From positions 2,697,001 through 2,761,000 of the forward strand of contig CANTUR010000166.1 in NCBI GenBank assembly GCA_947683625.1: 64,000 nucleotides of DNA, given 5' to 3'. The stretch comes from Mallotus nudiflorus. Lineage: Eukaryota; Streptophyta; Magnoliopsida; Malpighiales; Euphorbiaceae. The notes beneath the pieces are model-generated. The model had not been told where the DNA came from. It saw only the letters and a program-made list of their open reading frames with translations, and searched no databases. Positions 9,921-22,603 of the stretch are shown one piece after another. The stretch's first letter is position 1; each line of letters opens with the position of its first letter. Position numbers and translations under genes: made by a program.

Positions 9921-12479
9921 ATGACTGTTGCACCGTTAGACTCTCTCCCGCCAACAGAAACCCTAGGAATCGAGAACGGTCTCTCGCTAGTCCCGCGCAT
10001 CAAGCTAATCCTCACAGTCTATCCTTCAGTCTCCGCCTCCGCCACTAAACCAATCGACGAATGGAAGCTAAAGGGCGCACTTGTAGACTTCCTAAAGACT
10101 TCGCTCTCTGTCGGAGTCCCCGAAGAGGACCTCGAAATCAAACGCTACAAAGACATCAAGAAACGTAAACGCGATGATCCAGTCGCACACGGCAATCTCT
10201 GTATTCGAGACTTGGCGTTTCTCGATAAAGAGAAGGATGGGGAATTGAAAGTGAAGGAAAAGAAGTTTCTAGATTGGAGAAAGCGCATTGTCGAAAAAAT
10301 GGACGGGATTGAACTTAACCTGGAAGGATATAAGTATAAGCTCAGTGTTGCTGTGCCGGAGAATGATGATTTTGAAGGGATGAAGAAAGCGTGGGAGGAG
10401 TTTTATGTGTTTGGAAAAAATCGAGGTTTTTTTCTTTTTTTAAATTGCTTCCTTTTGATTTTTGTTTAATTGTGTTTTATTTATGGATTTTTAAGTGACG
10501 GTTATTGATTTATGTTGTGCCGTGGATTTTGTAGGGTATTCCAGAGGAGCTGGGAGGCAAGAGCCGGATACAATTGTAATTACAAAGGTTCCATCTCGGT
10601 GGTTTGCCGAGCCTAGGGTTTCTTCAAAGCCTTCTATGTTAGTTACTCATACTATTTTCTCCACATTTGGGAAGATAAGGTAATTCTTTCTTCCAATTTT
10701 CGAGTCCTTTCCGCAATGACTATTGTTCATCTAGGACCCCTCTTAGCATTTTCTGATTATTAAATCTGAGAAGAATAGCTGAACTGCATTCATAAATTTA
10801 CCAAAGTCAAGTTATGAGCCAATGAAAAATTTGATCTTTGAACCTCATGAGAAATCAAATGATGAACTAATTATAGAGTCTTCAGTGAACTTGGATACAA
10901 CTTGAGGTGTTTGGAAGTGATGAGAATAATTGAGTAGGAGGATTCATATGATCGAAATCATAATAGACATTTAGATTTAAATCTAAAATCTGAGCTTGCA
11001 CCCTGTCTTTATGATGGACAGCTGACTTTGTTTTTTAGTAGTATGGAGCAAGAGTTAGTGGAAAACTAGAAAGCTTTTCTTTTAGACTCTAGAAATGTGT
11101 ATTGTTCTTGTAATTCTAGATTCCTGAATGAACCTTTGCAGGTTTTGAATTTTATGTAACTATTGCCCCTTTGACAAGTTATGTTGGTTTTATTATTAGT
11201 ACTAGATTTAATGACAAAACAAGATTGTACAACATTCTTGTTGGTGTTCAACTCAATAGGAATCTTAATGTTACTGAGGATGATGATCATGGTAAGGATG
11301 CAGATGAGGATGGTGGGGACATAATTGCAGGTCTCCATTGCAAAATTGTGGTTCAGTTTGAGAAGTATGGAGATTTCTATAATGCTCTTAAAGTCTTATG
11401 TGGTCGTTCATTGCAAAAGGTTGGTAATCTTCCTCTTTAAATCCTATTTTTTGAGTGCCTACATTCCTGATGTTTTACAGTTTGAGTTTATTCAATTTGA
11501 AGTTTAAAACACATAAAGCTTTTTTGTGCAATGGCTCCAATATTTGTTTCAATCATTACATTCTCTATATTTGAGCCTCTCTGATTGCTATTATGAGTGT
11601 GACGTCATAATACCAAAGGTTTTATTTTGAGCAAGTAATGTTTACTAGCATACAACATGAACTTGGCCAAAATGTCAGGTGCTGCATGCATGAGATTGTT
11701 AATTAACCAGTCAGTTTATTTCTTGGTGATGGTTGTCATGGCTAACTTTTGAGCAGCAAGGGTCTCGACTGAAGGCTGATTATGAGGTTACCTGGGCCAA
11801 GGATAACTTCTTTCAAAATTCAAGCAGTCAGGCGAAAGAAAAGAATGATAGGATGCCAGCAGCAGGAGGAGGGCGCTATAGAAATGAAGCTCCTAGACAT
11901 GAAGAATACATTTCTCAGTTCACTTCTGATGATATGCGTCGGAAGAGGTTCAAGGTTAGAAAACCAGTGATTATAAGTTTGCTCATAAAAGGCAATTTTA
12001 GTGCTCTAGATGCTTTATGAACTTTTGGCATTGAAAAATTTTGCTTGATGACTAAATCTGAAATTAACTCCCATCTTATACATGATCAATAGTCATGGTC
12101 TTCAAGGATCTGCCTGACCTGCAAAATTTCTAGGTTTTGGTTGAGAAATTACCCTGGATTTTGCCATGCCTAATCAGCCAACCGCACCTAGTTGGTTGAA
12201 AATCTAGGCTTGCATTTTGGGTTGAGCTGAGCCTGGTCCTAGAGAATGAAAGCTAAAACTAAAAACTGGGAATTTTCTTATTGGCAATGGTAGGCCTATT
12301 TTCAATCGCCGGATCTCACCATTTTGCTGGTCCTGTGCATGGGCAGAAGGATCCATGTTGTGCTTGGAAATAATTTGTCATCTTAAATGCCTTTCTAATT
12401 TGCTTACATCACATCTTAACCACTTATTAAAGTTTATTTACAGCTGATGACGTGCATATTATCGGAAATGCAGGAATAG
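9921..12479 (+). CDS. AKAP17A (XE7/SFRS17A)-like RNA-binding protein
   Basis: Five exons: 9921-10425, 10535-10679, 11260-11419, 11757-11954 and probably 12444-12479, giving about 347 residues with closing phases. Exon 1 has the family N-terminus (LVPRIKLILTVYPS, PIDEWKLKGALVDFL), a basic stretch (DIKKRKRDD) and WRKRIVEKMDGIELNLEG. Exon 2 has EPDTIVITKVPSRWFAEP and FSTFGKIR, matching the human block PDTIHLEGLPCKWFA...FEKFGEIR. Exon 3 completes an RRM-like fold (KIVVQFEKYGDFYNALKVL). Exon 4 has GSRLKADYEVTWAKDNFF and ends DDMRRKRFK. The human relative is a spliceosome-associated factor that also anchors PKA; only the RNA-binding role is likely to be shared. The last 12-codon exon is the weakest part: without it, translation runs to a stop at 12018-12020. 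Confidence 0.8.
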
Positions 12480-13178
12480 GAACAATGATAGCAACCATGC
12501 GGAAAAATTTTCTTCAGATTGGACTTTAGAGCACACAAGAGGCCAATTCTTTTGAGGTTCAACAATATTTAATGCCTTCTAGAATACTTTCTGCACCATT
12601 TGAACTTGCGAAAAATAATGCTAGACTTTAATCCATGATACTGTGCAATAATTCACAAATTGATGCTCTTGGCTCTTAATTGGCTGTTTTTTAAGGCTAA
12701 TTTGAATTTTACACGGAGTTGCTCATAACTGACAGCAACGCGTGGATGTTACTTATGTGGGCATGTTTCTGGCTTGTCTGTTCTTATGAAAGTGAATGGA
12801 CAGGTACTAGGTTGGTTTTGGTAGACAAGCATCGTTTCGGAGGCAATTTAAGCACAACTAAGGTGTGACTCGGCTGAAATATGCATGATAAGGTGGAAGG
12901 CTGTGAAATATCTCTGGAGGGGAATAATGCTAATTCTCTACTCCTTGCATTTTTTTTTTTTGAACGAATACTCCGTGCATTTAGAGTGAGTTACCATGTC
13001 TAATCTTATTAATGATATAATGGGCGATACCTGTCATGTCAATACTCAGTAGTATTATAGGTATAGTTCAGCTACAGAATTGGTTACGTGTTCCATTAAT
13101 TGCAAACAAAAAGATGGTACAAACGGCGTTGAGATTGAGGAAGATTTCTAGAACCAGAAGCAAGTTATAGATAAATAT
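12480..13178. other. 3' flank and intergenic, no gene seen
   Basis: This likely holds the 3' UTR of the AKAP17A-like gene in its first few hundred bases. There is a T-rich run at 12951-12961. No coding frame with family features. Confidence 0.5.
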
Positions 13179-13650
13179 GGAAAAACTTATTATTTGGTCC
13201 CTAGACTTTTTTGAGTTTTGTACGTTTTGTCCCTAATCGTTTATTTTGATGAATTGAGTTCTTCAACTTTTATTTTTCCATCTATTACATCCTTTTTCCA
13301 CTATGAATTTCAAATTAAAAATGTTGTTGTCTTTTGTTGAGTTATAAAAACACATCTCAACAAAAACCATGTCTCTACCAATTGATAAGAATAAACAATT
13401 TGCATCAACATCTATAAGCAGCTTACAATCAATAGTGAAATCAAGTTCAAATTGTCAAGCTCACAATCAATAATTGGCCGAGACGTAATTCAATAGAAGA
13501 CAACAACATTATCAACTTGAAATTCACAATGAAAAATAGGATGTAATAGATAGAAAAATAAAAGTTAAGAGACTCAATTCATCAAAATAAATGATTAGGG
13601 ATGAAATGTGGAAAATTAGAAAGTCTAGGGACCAAATAATGGGTTTTGCC
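13179..13650. mobile_element. 472 bp foldback/MITE with long inverted arms
   Basis: The left arm begins ggaaaaacttattatttggt and the complement of the right end begins ggcaaaacccattatttggt. The similarity continues for about 140 bases on each side (shared ccctagac, gatgaattgagt, tctattacatcc and gaatttcaa). Between the arms is a short AT-rich centre. It has no coding capacity. A flanking duplication is weak (ataaatat versus ataaaatt). The family resembles non-autonomous foldback elements; superfamily not assigned. Confidence 0.6.
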
Positions 13651-15024
13651 ATAAAATTATAGGGAACTGAAAATGAAAAATGGAAGTAGGAAGTGCCTGT
13701 CTCGCGTAACCAACCTACATAACACCACTTAATTTTGGTGCAGACAGCCATCTTAGAGCTTAGCCCTTAACCAACACAATACACGACTTTCCCCTCAAAG
13801 AAGTATCCAGCTTACAAGCGTTGTCTTGTCTTGTCGTCTATTCTCTTGTTTATAAAAAATATAAAAAGAACAAAAGGGTGATTTTATTTCTTTTATTCCC
13901 TCTGCAAGCAAGCAATGAAAATTAAATCCATGATTTACAATCTGACCCTTATTTCTCGGGTCAAGTGTTCTTACTTGTCTAATTTCATTACTTAAAAGTC
14001 AATTGCCATTCTTTATATTGACAGTACATATTTCTAAAATCATCGTGCTTATGCAGGTAATACATTATCAAAATCATTAGAGGTAAATAATTTAATTTCA
14101 TATTAAATGTGTAAATTAGCTCCAAAAAAAAATATATGAAATATTTGTATTACTTCTTTAGCCTGACGGTGTTTAAAGTTAGGGTTTTTTTTTTTTTTTT
14201 TGAACTGTTAGTTTTTTATTCACCTCCTATGGTTTATAATGAATTTTCTAGTTCAGAAAAAATAAAACGTATGAAGGTTAAATTATAATAACTGTTATCC
14301 CTACCCTAACGTATAAAAATAAAACTAACTTACAAAATCTAGTGTTGAACATAGAAAATTTTAGGTAACAGTTTCTATAGCATAGCTTTCTTAACGATCT
14401 TGATGGATAAACATGGGATTGAAACTCCGAAACAACTAAGACTGACTGCACAATAAACGTGTAGATGGGGCGCAACCCTACCCTGCACCAAGTCGGGTGG
14501 GTGGTGAGGATGTGACTTGAATGGTTGTGAAACACCAGTAGGCCTAACTAGTTTATGGACCCATTTAGTGTTTAGTGTTATTTATTGCTCTCCATTAATA
14601 AGATCCAACAGCTTATTGACAAAGCCTTTTATCTAGAAAGTCAATTCGGCTGTGCAATGTTGATAACTCTTAAATTATCAGAATTAACTCGGTCCATTTG
14701 CTTGAACAAAATATTTACACTTAGAAAAAAAAAAAGAAAACCTCAAAATATTACAATATGCCATTTGCCACACAAAGAAGAAACACGACATGGGCACTCT
14801 GTATCTGTAATAAAATCTAATTGGACCCGTAATTTACATTTATGACCCTGTAAAGAAGAGATTGAAACTTCAACTCCAAACCAAACGTGGATGGGATAAC
14901 AGAAAATTCTATTTACAATAACCATCTATCAACACAAGGATCAAAAATCCTAAATCCCAAAAGGACTAAAAGGAAAAGAACAAAAAAAAACAATAAAGAA
15001 CCAAGAAATTGAAAGTTTTTATGT
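13651..15024. other. Intergenic and 3' flank of ZCF37-like gene
   Basis: AT-rich, with a poly-T run at about 14186-14201 and a purine run at about 14725-14735. No coding frame with family features. Confidence 0.5.
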
Positions 15025-15792
15025 TCAGAAGCTATTTTGACGCCCATGAGGTGATTTAACCTTTCCATCATCAGTGTTATTCTTGGTCCCTGCTGGAGAA
15101 ATTTCACTATATCTTCGCATAAGTTGCTTCTTCTTCTTTGCTGGTTTCGAAGATTGTCTTTTTGAGCTCAATGTAGGGACTATATACCACCCAATAGATG
15201 TGCATAAAATTGCTACTGATCTTCCAAAGAAAGCCAAAAACAGCAAAATCAAGATTATAAAAACTGGCATATAATAAGAAGGCCTTCTCCATTTATGCAA
15301 CTTCAAGTTCCATGTCCCCTGCTTCTTCTTCTTATCTATGTCTAATCCAGTTTGCTTATTGTTGCCTTCTTGGTTATCAGCAGCTGATGATGCTTCTATT
15401 GGTGACTTGTCCAAAGTTTCTGTGGTATTACCACTTCTTGGCTTGTCTTTACTCTTAATCTCATCTTTGGTACCAGTACTAGCCCTCTTTTGATCTTTCA
15501 ACTTAACAACGATAGGAACAACTTCATTTGAGTTAGAATACACGAAACGAACGAAAGATATATCATCAGGCCCAACTTGCGAATATATCTGTTGCCTCTT
15601 TTGTTCAAGCTCAGCTAGAAGCTCAGAGAACTTGTCAAGGCCGCGTGATGAATACGGGTTCTTGCTATCCTTGTTGCTGCTGCTGCATTTTTTTGATTTT
15701 CTTGGAGTTGAAACAGGGCTATTGCTGCTCAAAGAATCCCGATCATCCTCTTCTTGATGACTAAAACTGCCACAAATAAACGGATTCAACAT
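15025..15792 (-). CDS. ZCF37-family membrane protein
   Basis: A single uninterrupted exon of 255 residues. It starts MLNPFICGSFSHQEEDD, then has a Ser/Lys-rich low-complexity stretch (about 20-50) and the family core: FSELLAELEQKRQQIYSQ (about 54-72) then DISFVRFVYSNSNEVVPIVV (about 76-95). A charged Lys/Ser/Thr linker follows. One clear membrane segment (about 172-197, YMPVFIILILLFLAFFG onward) is followed by GWYIVPTL and a basic tail. This matches the plant-specific ZCF37 family (Arabidopsis AT1G59590 and AT1G10220, from memory), whose biochemical role is unknown. The layout suggests a tail-region-anchored protein with the LLAELEQKRQ motif on the cytosolic side; the topology is inference. 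The start is the only in-frame Met upstream of the core. Confidence 0.85.
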   Translation of the reverse strand: MLNPFICGSFSHQEEDDRDSLSSNSPVSTPRKSKKCSSSNKDSKNPYSSRGLDKFSELLAELEQKRQQIYSQVGPDDISFVRFVYSNSNEVVPIVVKLKDQKRASTGTKDEIKSKDKPRSGNTTETLDKSPIEASSAADNQEGNNKQTGLDIDKKKKQGTWNLKLHKWRRPSYYMPVFIILILLFLAFFGRSVAILCTSIGWYIVPTLSSKRQSSKPAKKKKQLMRRYSEISPAGTKNNTDDGKVKSPHGRQNSF

Positions 15793-15916
15793 CTAATTAG
15801 ATAGAGCTATAAACTGATTCTTCTACGCTCTTGAGAGGGTTCTTCTGGAAGTGGGTTTTTGCGTGCTTTTTTTTTGGGTTGATTGGAAAATGTAGAAAGG
15901 AAGAGAGCAACTGGCT

Positions 15917-15925
15917 CTTATTTAA
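15917..15925 (-). promoter_or_regulatory. TATA-like box of the ZCF37-like gene
   Basis: Minus-strand TTAAATAAG, about 125-133 bases upstream of the start codon at 15792, in a short pyrimidine-containing leader. Position and sequence suit a TATA box; no transcription start is known. Confidence 0.4.
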
Positions 15926-17493
15926 GGGATGGCTCAAGAAGACCAGATCCCAAGCTAATCCTTAATTATTAGTCAAATAAAAAGTTTGAAAGCTAAAAAT
16001 AAAAGCCCATATAATTCGTAGAAGCTTCTGTGTAAGATTTGTGATGTCGTTTGACTTTCTTGCAGAGGACGCAACTCCTGGCAGGTAAATGATAATTTTT
16101 TATGCGAAGTTATACGTAACGCGACATTGAAACCAGTTAGGTGATTATTTTTATAAAAAATTATATTGGTATTTCAAATACAGGAGTGACTATCAATAGA
16201 GAAGGAGAAATTTTTTAAATATTTTATGGATTGCAAGCAATAGTATTGCTGCTTGGAAGCCACAACGATTAATAGTTGTCTATTTTTAATTCATTTTCTC
16301 AATATTAAGGAGTTCGTACCTCATCTTCTATCTGTTACTTGCATAAAGGGCCTTACATTAGGTAAACCATGGATATATGATAATAAAAATTAATCGAAGA
16401 TGGTGATGTTATATATATAAATTGACTATCATCAAGAATTATCTTTCAAATTGGCCAATTTAAAAATCCTTAATTGGGCAGCTAGGGTTAGTTGGCAAGG
16501 TGAAAATAGATAATGTTATGCCCACATAACCTTTTAGGTGTGGTTTCTAGCTGAATTCTTGGATATCTAAATTATAAATTATTGTAATAAAAACCTTATA
16601 TGATGTTTATTGTAATAAAATCATTTTATATTTCTGTATTTTTTTTTATTAATTGAATTCAACTGATGAAGTTTATATTATAGCAATTGACAATTAGTCC
16701 CAATTAATATTTTTTTATCTAAAGTACCAGTACAATTTAAAATTAGTCCCAATTAATATATAAATATATATATATATATGGTAAAATTATACACTATGAT
16801 TTGACCAGATTTTTTTAACATTACGATTACCTCTCAACAGTTATTAATGAGTCTCAATTAGCATTTTAAAAATTTTAGAAATGCAATATTAATTTTAGGT
16901 CATTTTTTTTTCATCATTTAATATCAATATCTATCACATTTCTCTATGGTCAATGTTGCTAAGGCCCTAATTATTATTTTTTTCTTAATTTAGGATAAAG
17001 ATGGATTGAGAAAGGTTTAAGGATCTTGCAATCATCTAGAAAGGGAGATGGTGATGACATAATGTGTGATTGTTCATACAATGAAAAAAATATATATATT
17101 GAGGATAAACATCTATTAAATATCAATAGATTTTTCTAAAATATTTTCAACTTTAGATTTTCAAGCCAAGGACATGATGTATTTATTCCTCTAGAACGGA
17201 AAATAGAAGAAAGGTTACTTGAAAAACAAGGTGGAAGAAGAGGGAATTTTGCAACATCAAATTCTCTTGAATTAATATTCGATTTTATTTAATTATATAA
17301 TGATTGCGGTCCAATCACCAAATTGGACTTAGCTTCTGTTTTTATCTTTCATATATATATATTTTAATTATTCGAAATCAAACAAAATAGCCTGTGAAAT
17401 TTCAAAGTTTTATCTAATATATAATTACAAAATTAACGCAATCAATGCTGATTAAGCAAGAAGAGCCTGGTCAATTGATGATATTTATTTCAT

Positions 17494-17553
<60 letters not shown>

Positions 17554-18811
17554 GCTAAATTCAACAAATTAGATTATAATTAATTAGATTTTAATTAAAT
17601 TAGTGCTTCTTTTATTTTTTTCCTGTTAGTTATAAATTTAGTTTTTTCTTTTTATTTGGATAATAAGTTTTCGTATTTCATTAAATTTTAATTAATTCGA
17701 TTAGATTTGATAAAAAATGGTAAATTGATACAAAACCAGTTTTCTTAACAGTACATACTTTGCGGCCACATCCGCATTTAAATTAAAATGAAATCAGTTG
17801 AATTTTGGTGCTCTAAATATCAATGAGAAAGGGAAGACCCACCCTTTTAAGGGGTTTTTATTTTTTATTTTTATTTTTTCAAGAAGGTTTCATGTGTGGG
17901 AATGTCAAAGGTGGACATTTAAGCACATTTAAATTAAATTCTGACAAAGTAGAGAGCCACATTATTATTATTAATATGATTAAAAGAAGGTTTAAGAAAT
18001 TGTTTAAAAGTAAATGTTTTGGGTGGGAAGGCTGGCTGGCTGGCCAGCCAGTTTTCTGAGGTTTTTGTAGCATTTCTACCTTGACTTGCCGCTTCAATAT
18101 GGCTACGAATGCGAAGAGCATGAAAGACAAACGTATAAGACGGGTTATTCATCACAAGCAAATTTTTCCTTTTTTTTTTTTATTTGAACAACATCACAAG
18201 CAATTTTTAATTGGTTGACGTTTGGTATAAAATTAGTTTTTTTTTTTTTCTTTTTTAATGAAAAAAGTGCTTTTTTATTAAATATATTTGATTTCCATTT
18301 TCTATACAATCAGATTTGTTTTCAATTTCATTTTCAAGAATCATCCTTTTTATTTCTTCACTCCATAGACCTAGTTTTTCACTTTATTTGTAATATAAAA
18401 AAAATTAGGTAACATGTACTATAAATTTTAGTTTTTAATGTTTTAATGTTTAGATCTTGTGCTTGTATAAAATTTTCTGTCCCGTTTTTTTTGGAAGAAA
18501 GGGTCTAACTATTTAATCTAAAGAGAGAAAAATTTCCAAGAAGACAAATCCACGCGCTTTGATAGACAAAAGGAATTTGCCAAGAATCAATAGGAATTTT
18601 CCAACTTAACTTCCAGTATCAGAAAAATTGAGGATTTGTAATTTTCCAACATCTGGTTAGGCTGATGATTTCTGATAATTGAGCCGCCATGAGTTTATAG
18701 ACAAGATTTTCTTTTATCATTAATTTTAGTCAATCTGTTGTAATTAGACTTTTATCATCTATATGTATTATTAAAAAAAAAAAATGTTACCAACTTACCT
18801 TAACTTTTTTA
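15926..18811. other. Long intergenic region, no gene seen
   Basis: About 2.9 kb of AT-rich DNA without coding frames of family type. It holds several short AT runs (16765-16780, 17350-17362), a long AT microsatellite (17497-17551) and a ggctggctggctggccagcc motif at about 18030-18050 that is partly palindromic. Frames at 17823-18161 are low-complexity and overlap on both strands; none is convincing. Confidence 0.5.
17497..17551. repeat. AT dinucleotide microsatellite
   Basis: An uninterrupted AT run of 55 bases, the longest simple repeat in the window. Confidence 0.9.
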
Positions 18812-19060
18812 TCAAGACTTTAGCCAGGAAACATACCCCACTCCTCCATGTGTCAAGTTTGCCATGATTGTATCTGCAAAAAATGCAGTGGTCTCATTCA
18901 TATTCCAAGCTTGGTTTGAATCTCCATCGCTTCTATTATTGGGAACAAAGAACTCTTTATCAGTTGTGCGCCACCATAACTGACCTTGCTTATCTGATGC
19001 AGTAACTGCTTATGCTACAGCAAATGGACTAATCGCACATAGAGTATTGATTCCGGCAAT
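18812..19060 (-). pseudogene. Coding relic of unidentified membrane-type protein
   Basis: On minus, 82 codons read through to a TGA at 18812-18814 with a single internal TAA. The start reads IAGINTLCAISPFAVA, hydrophobic; then come ASDKQGQLWWRTTDKEFFVP, then NQAWNMNETTAFFADTIMAN. The composition is clearly protein-like, and no Met starts it. It lies about 520 bases downstream of the QQT1 stop on the same strand, so it could also be a degraded 3' neighbour. I do not recognise the family. Confidence 0.4.
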
Positions 19061-19583
19061 CCAATTATTTCTTTTGTCTCTGGATTATTTGGAAAATGGC
19101 ACATCATGTGCCGAAATGAAAGCAGATTGCAGTCATTACTGGGTGTTTAAAACTTCAAAATGAAGTCAGTATTCTCCCAAAAGAACAAGGGAAAAACAAC
19201 AAAAAATCAACGTCTTTGGTAGAACTGCCACAAAAAGTCTTAAAAGAAGCATCTGAAGCTCGTACTCAAAATGATGGTTGGCAAAATCAAATAAATTGAC
19301 CTTCATGACAAAAAATATCAGACTGACTTTTTAAATAAAAAATTCTTTAACTGTACAGACTGCAAAAAAAGACAAATCTCCTGCTTCAAGTTTAAACACA
19401 TCCCTCATGAAGTGGCAAGGGGAGAAAAAAAAGAAAGCTCCTATGATCAGGGTAACGGCACAGCACTCCACCATCCGAAGTCTTACAATAGAGACTAAAG
19501 AACTCAGTGCACACAGAATGTGCTCATAGAAATGATCACAAAAGCATCATGAAAAGTATAGGTACATTCTCATGTAATTAGGT

Positions 19584-22500
19584 TTATGAATTGTCGTCAT
19601 TGAAAACTTCATCATCTTTCACGTACTTCTCTTGCACTGCTGCAACTGTGACTACTTTGTTAAGGAAGATTCATCAATCTAAACCACCGAACACATCAGT
19701 GACTGACTTCCAGAAAAACAAACGGTATGTCTCCAAAAGAAATATGACAAATTATTGAAGAAATATAATATATGTGAGCACAATTATATGAACATCTGGA
19801 CTTGCGACATGCATGTAATATAATGTTAAAGCACAAAAAGGATATCTGTAGTAATCCCAATCAACAGGACGGACAGCAATCTTGCTGAACTCCACTGCAC
19901 TGGCATCAACACCAGCAAAAATGTACCCATTGCTTTTGTCTATCAACTTCACAAGATTTCCTACACTTTCTTTCTCCTGAAAAGAAGAAATATTTGACTG
20001 AGAACATCATCTAGAATCATTTGATATAAACTTCAACAAAATAGCGAATAGAAATTGGTATACCTGGATATCTAAGGTGGCAAAATCAACAAGACTGTAG
20101 TCTTCTATCACTTCACACAGCTCCTTTGTAAGCTTTCTGCAACAGTGATCACAAGCACCTTATGTACTGGAATTCAGAAAAAAAGAAAGAGGAGGGGGAG
20201 GGGGGTATAAATCTCACACCAGTGAAAAAATCTTAGAACAAAATGAACTTTTTTACTTTAGGAAAAAGCTGAGGAATAAACTTCTCTTCATAGGCAATGG
20301 GTTTCTCCTTACAAACTTGTGAATCAGTGGCAGTACAAAATCTGAAGATGCTGAATGTTTTAACAGCCTCATATAGGATCGAGATTTTATAGAGCACGTC
20401 TAAGATCAGAGTACATGATTCCTAATGGCTGTGTCATCCTTCCATGTCATGTTGACTCACTTACAAAAGATAAGAGTTCTCTAATATTTGAATTAAACAT
20501 TAATAACATAATCATACTCTACAGTCCATGAATGGAGCATAATGAAATCCATGACATTCCACTTCAGTTCCTGCTCAGCACACTCTTAAAGAATATGTTT
20601 ACTACAGCATCTAAAGTTTTAGCATGACAGTCAACCCAGATGGTATGTTAGTCAAAACCTGAACTGATAAAAAAAATCTAAGGCAGAATAGAGGCTATAA
20701 TAGATAGCTCTGATATTAAACTGATGAAATTGGAGCTTCTATGTGTCACAGATAATTATAAAAGTAAAATGTGGGCATAACCAAATGCATAGGCCTAATT
20801 ATAATAAGAAGCCATGTCAGAATCTCAAGTAAAATGTGGGCATATCTAAATGCATAGGCCTAATTATAATAAGAAGCAATGTCAGAATCTCAGCACCCAT
20901 GTTAGTATTGGCAACGTACAGCACTGAAACACTACTGAGAAAGTGCACCAGAGACTCTAATTTGTTGCCTGATTGAAAGCAACTACAAAGACAACAACGC
21001 AACCCCACTAGGCTTTCAACCACTGGCCAACGCAACATTTATCTGAAACATGTTTTTAATTTTAGATTATCTCTTTACTGGATGCTATGCATCAGGAAGT
21101 TCATTCTGGAGCAGTATGGTCATATATGTTTATCTACAAACAGTAAGATGATGGGCACAGAATACAGAAACTGATCACGAACTTCAAATTATAATTGAAC
21201 TAACAAAGACCTGTACTTAGCAGCATGAGGATCCTGATCAAGATGATGCTGCAAATATGATAAGTCTTGCACATCCGTATAGAAATCGAGATTAAAAGCT
21301 GTAAACACATTAAATACACATAATTATCAAGGCAGGTATCCCTTAAACTTTTCAGCTAAATCTATCTGATAGATCGTAGCTCATGTTAACACACCTAGTG
21401 TTCCATAGCTCTCAATTAGATCAATCTTAGACAAAACATTGATATGTGGGAGCTCCAAATGAATCATAGTTGATAATGAGAGAAGTAGTGCACTGATATA
21501 CTTCCCAGGATCACTGCATAGATGGGCATCAACTAAATGCACAGCAGTTAACTGCATGATATACAAGGAACCCAATGATATATATCAGTAACAAAAACTA
21601 AAGCCACCTCAACTGTTCAAGGCAAGAGTGAGGAATGTAGTAATTATACCCTAAGATTCAACTTCTTGATGAGTTTCATTATAACATTCTTGGCATTTGA
21701 GTGAAGGAAAAATAATTCGACTTGGCCAGGAAAATCAAAGAGAAAGTAGTGATCTGAAAAGAAGTACAAACTAGTTAAACATAACAAGCATTGTCTAATT
21801 ACAATGAAGAGTAAAATGTAAATAAACTCAGACAATGCGAGCTCAGTATTAAAAATCAATGCATTAATGGCTATATATTCGCAATCTATGGTCTTAAATT
21901 AAAAGCAAATAAAACTAACTTCAGGAAAAAAGGGCATAAAGTACTAACCTTTTATCAAAGGTTCCAATTTAGACTGCAACCAATCAATGTTCTTCTCTAA
22001 ATAATCCATGCAATAGATAAGACCTAGTTAAACACACAATAAAATACTTGAGAAACTCCACGATAAAGAAGGATTCACCACAATTAAGAAGCACAGAAAT
22101 CAAATTGGAACTAATTAACAGATTTTTGTATGAATTCTTTAACAACAGAAATAAAATGCACAAAAGAACTGGTAAGTAACAAAAAGAACAGAAAAGCAAA
22201 CTGACCTCCATTAGGACCAAGAGAATGCTCCACCATTACATCGCTTAATTTAATAAGATCCTCAATATTAACAGCACAATCATACCTATAGTTTCCATTT
22301 AGAATTACTATTAAGCTTCGATTACGGCAAGTAAACAGATTGCAGCATTGTAAAAAATCAGATACAGAGAACAGAAGAGTACGGTAAAGAATCATTTGCA
22401 GGATCCAAATTGATGACAGCAACTTTCCTGGAATCAAATTCAAAAAAACATCAGTAATTTATCTATATTTGTTTTCAACGTTTTTTTTTAATTTTAATTA

Positions 22501-22603
22501 AAAGAAATTACCTTCCAATGAGATTGAGGAACTGCGACATGCCGTTACAGTAAGTGGTTTTTCCTGATCCAGGTGGACCTATTACCACTTGCCCGAATAC
22601 CAT
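19584..22603 (-). CDS. QQT1: QQT1/GPN2-type GPN-loop GTPase
   Basis: Ten exons (22603-22512, 22427-22383, 22285-22206, 22023-21949, 21753-21650, 21551-21395, 21298-21211, 20136-20064, 19976-19846, 19647-19584) give 302 residues with all phases closing. Motifs: P-loop GPPGSGKTTY (about 9-18), switch region NLDPAND, the diagnostic GPN loop in SLGPNGG, the G3-like DFPGQVELFF, and SKIDL in the NKxD position. Arabidopsis QQT1 (AT5G22370), about 298 residues, is the closest relative I know. GPN GTPases act as dimers, QQT1 with QQT2, in RNA polymerase II assembly and nuclear import; qqt mutants are embryo-lethal. The first nine exons are joined by GT-AG introns. Exon 9 stops at TACAG directly followed by ATATCC, so the last intron is AT-AC, and exon 10 supplies VAAVQEKYVKDDE, matching the family C-terminus. 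Confidence 0.93.
19648..19845 (-). other. U12-type AT-AC intron of QQT1
   Basis: The donor on minus reads ATATCCTTTTTG, the U12 AT-AC consensus. The branch-point block TTCCTTAAC (minus, 19667-19659) is a full match to the U12 consensus, and the intron ends CAC with the branch adenine about 12 bases before the splice site, the normal U12 distance. Length is 198 bp. Without it, exon 9 would read through into YPFCALTLYYMH and lose the conserved C-terminus. Confidence 0.9.

Noticed and set aside
17823..18161. Overlapping frames on both strands near 18 kb
   Set aside because: Low-complexity, AT-driven, no family features and no splice logic.
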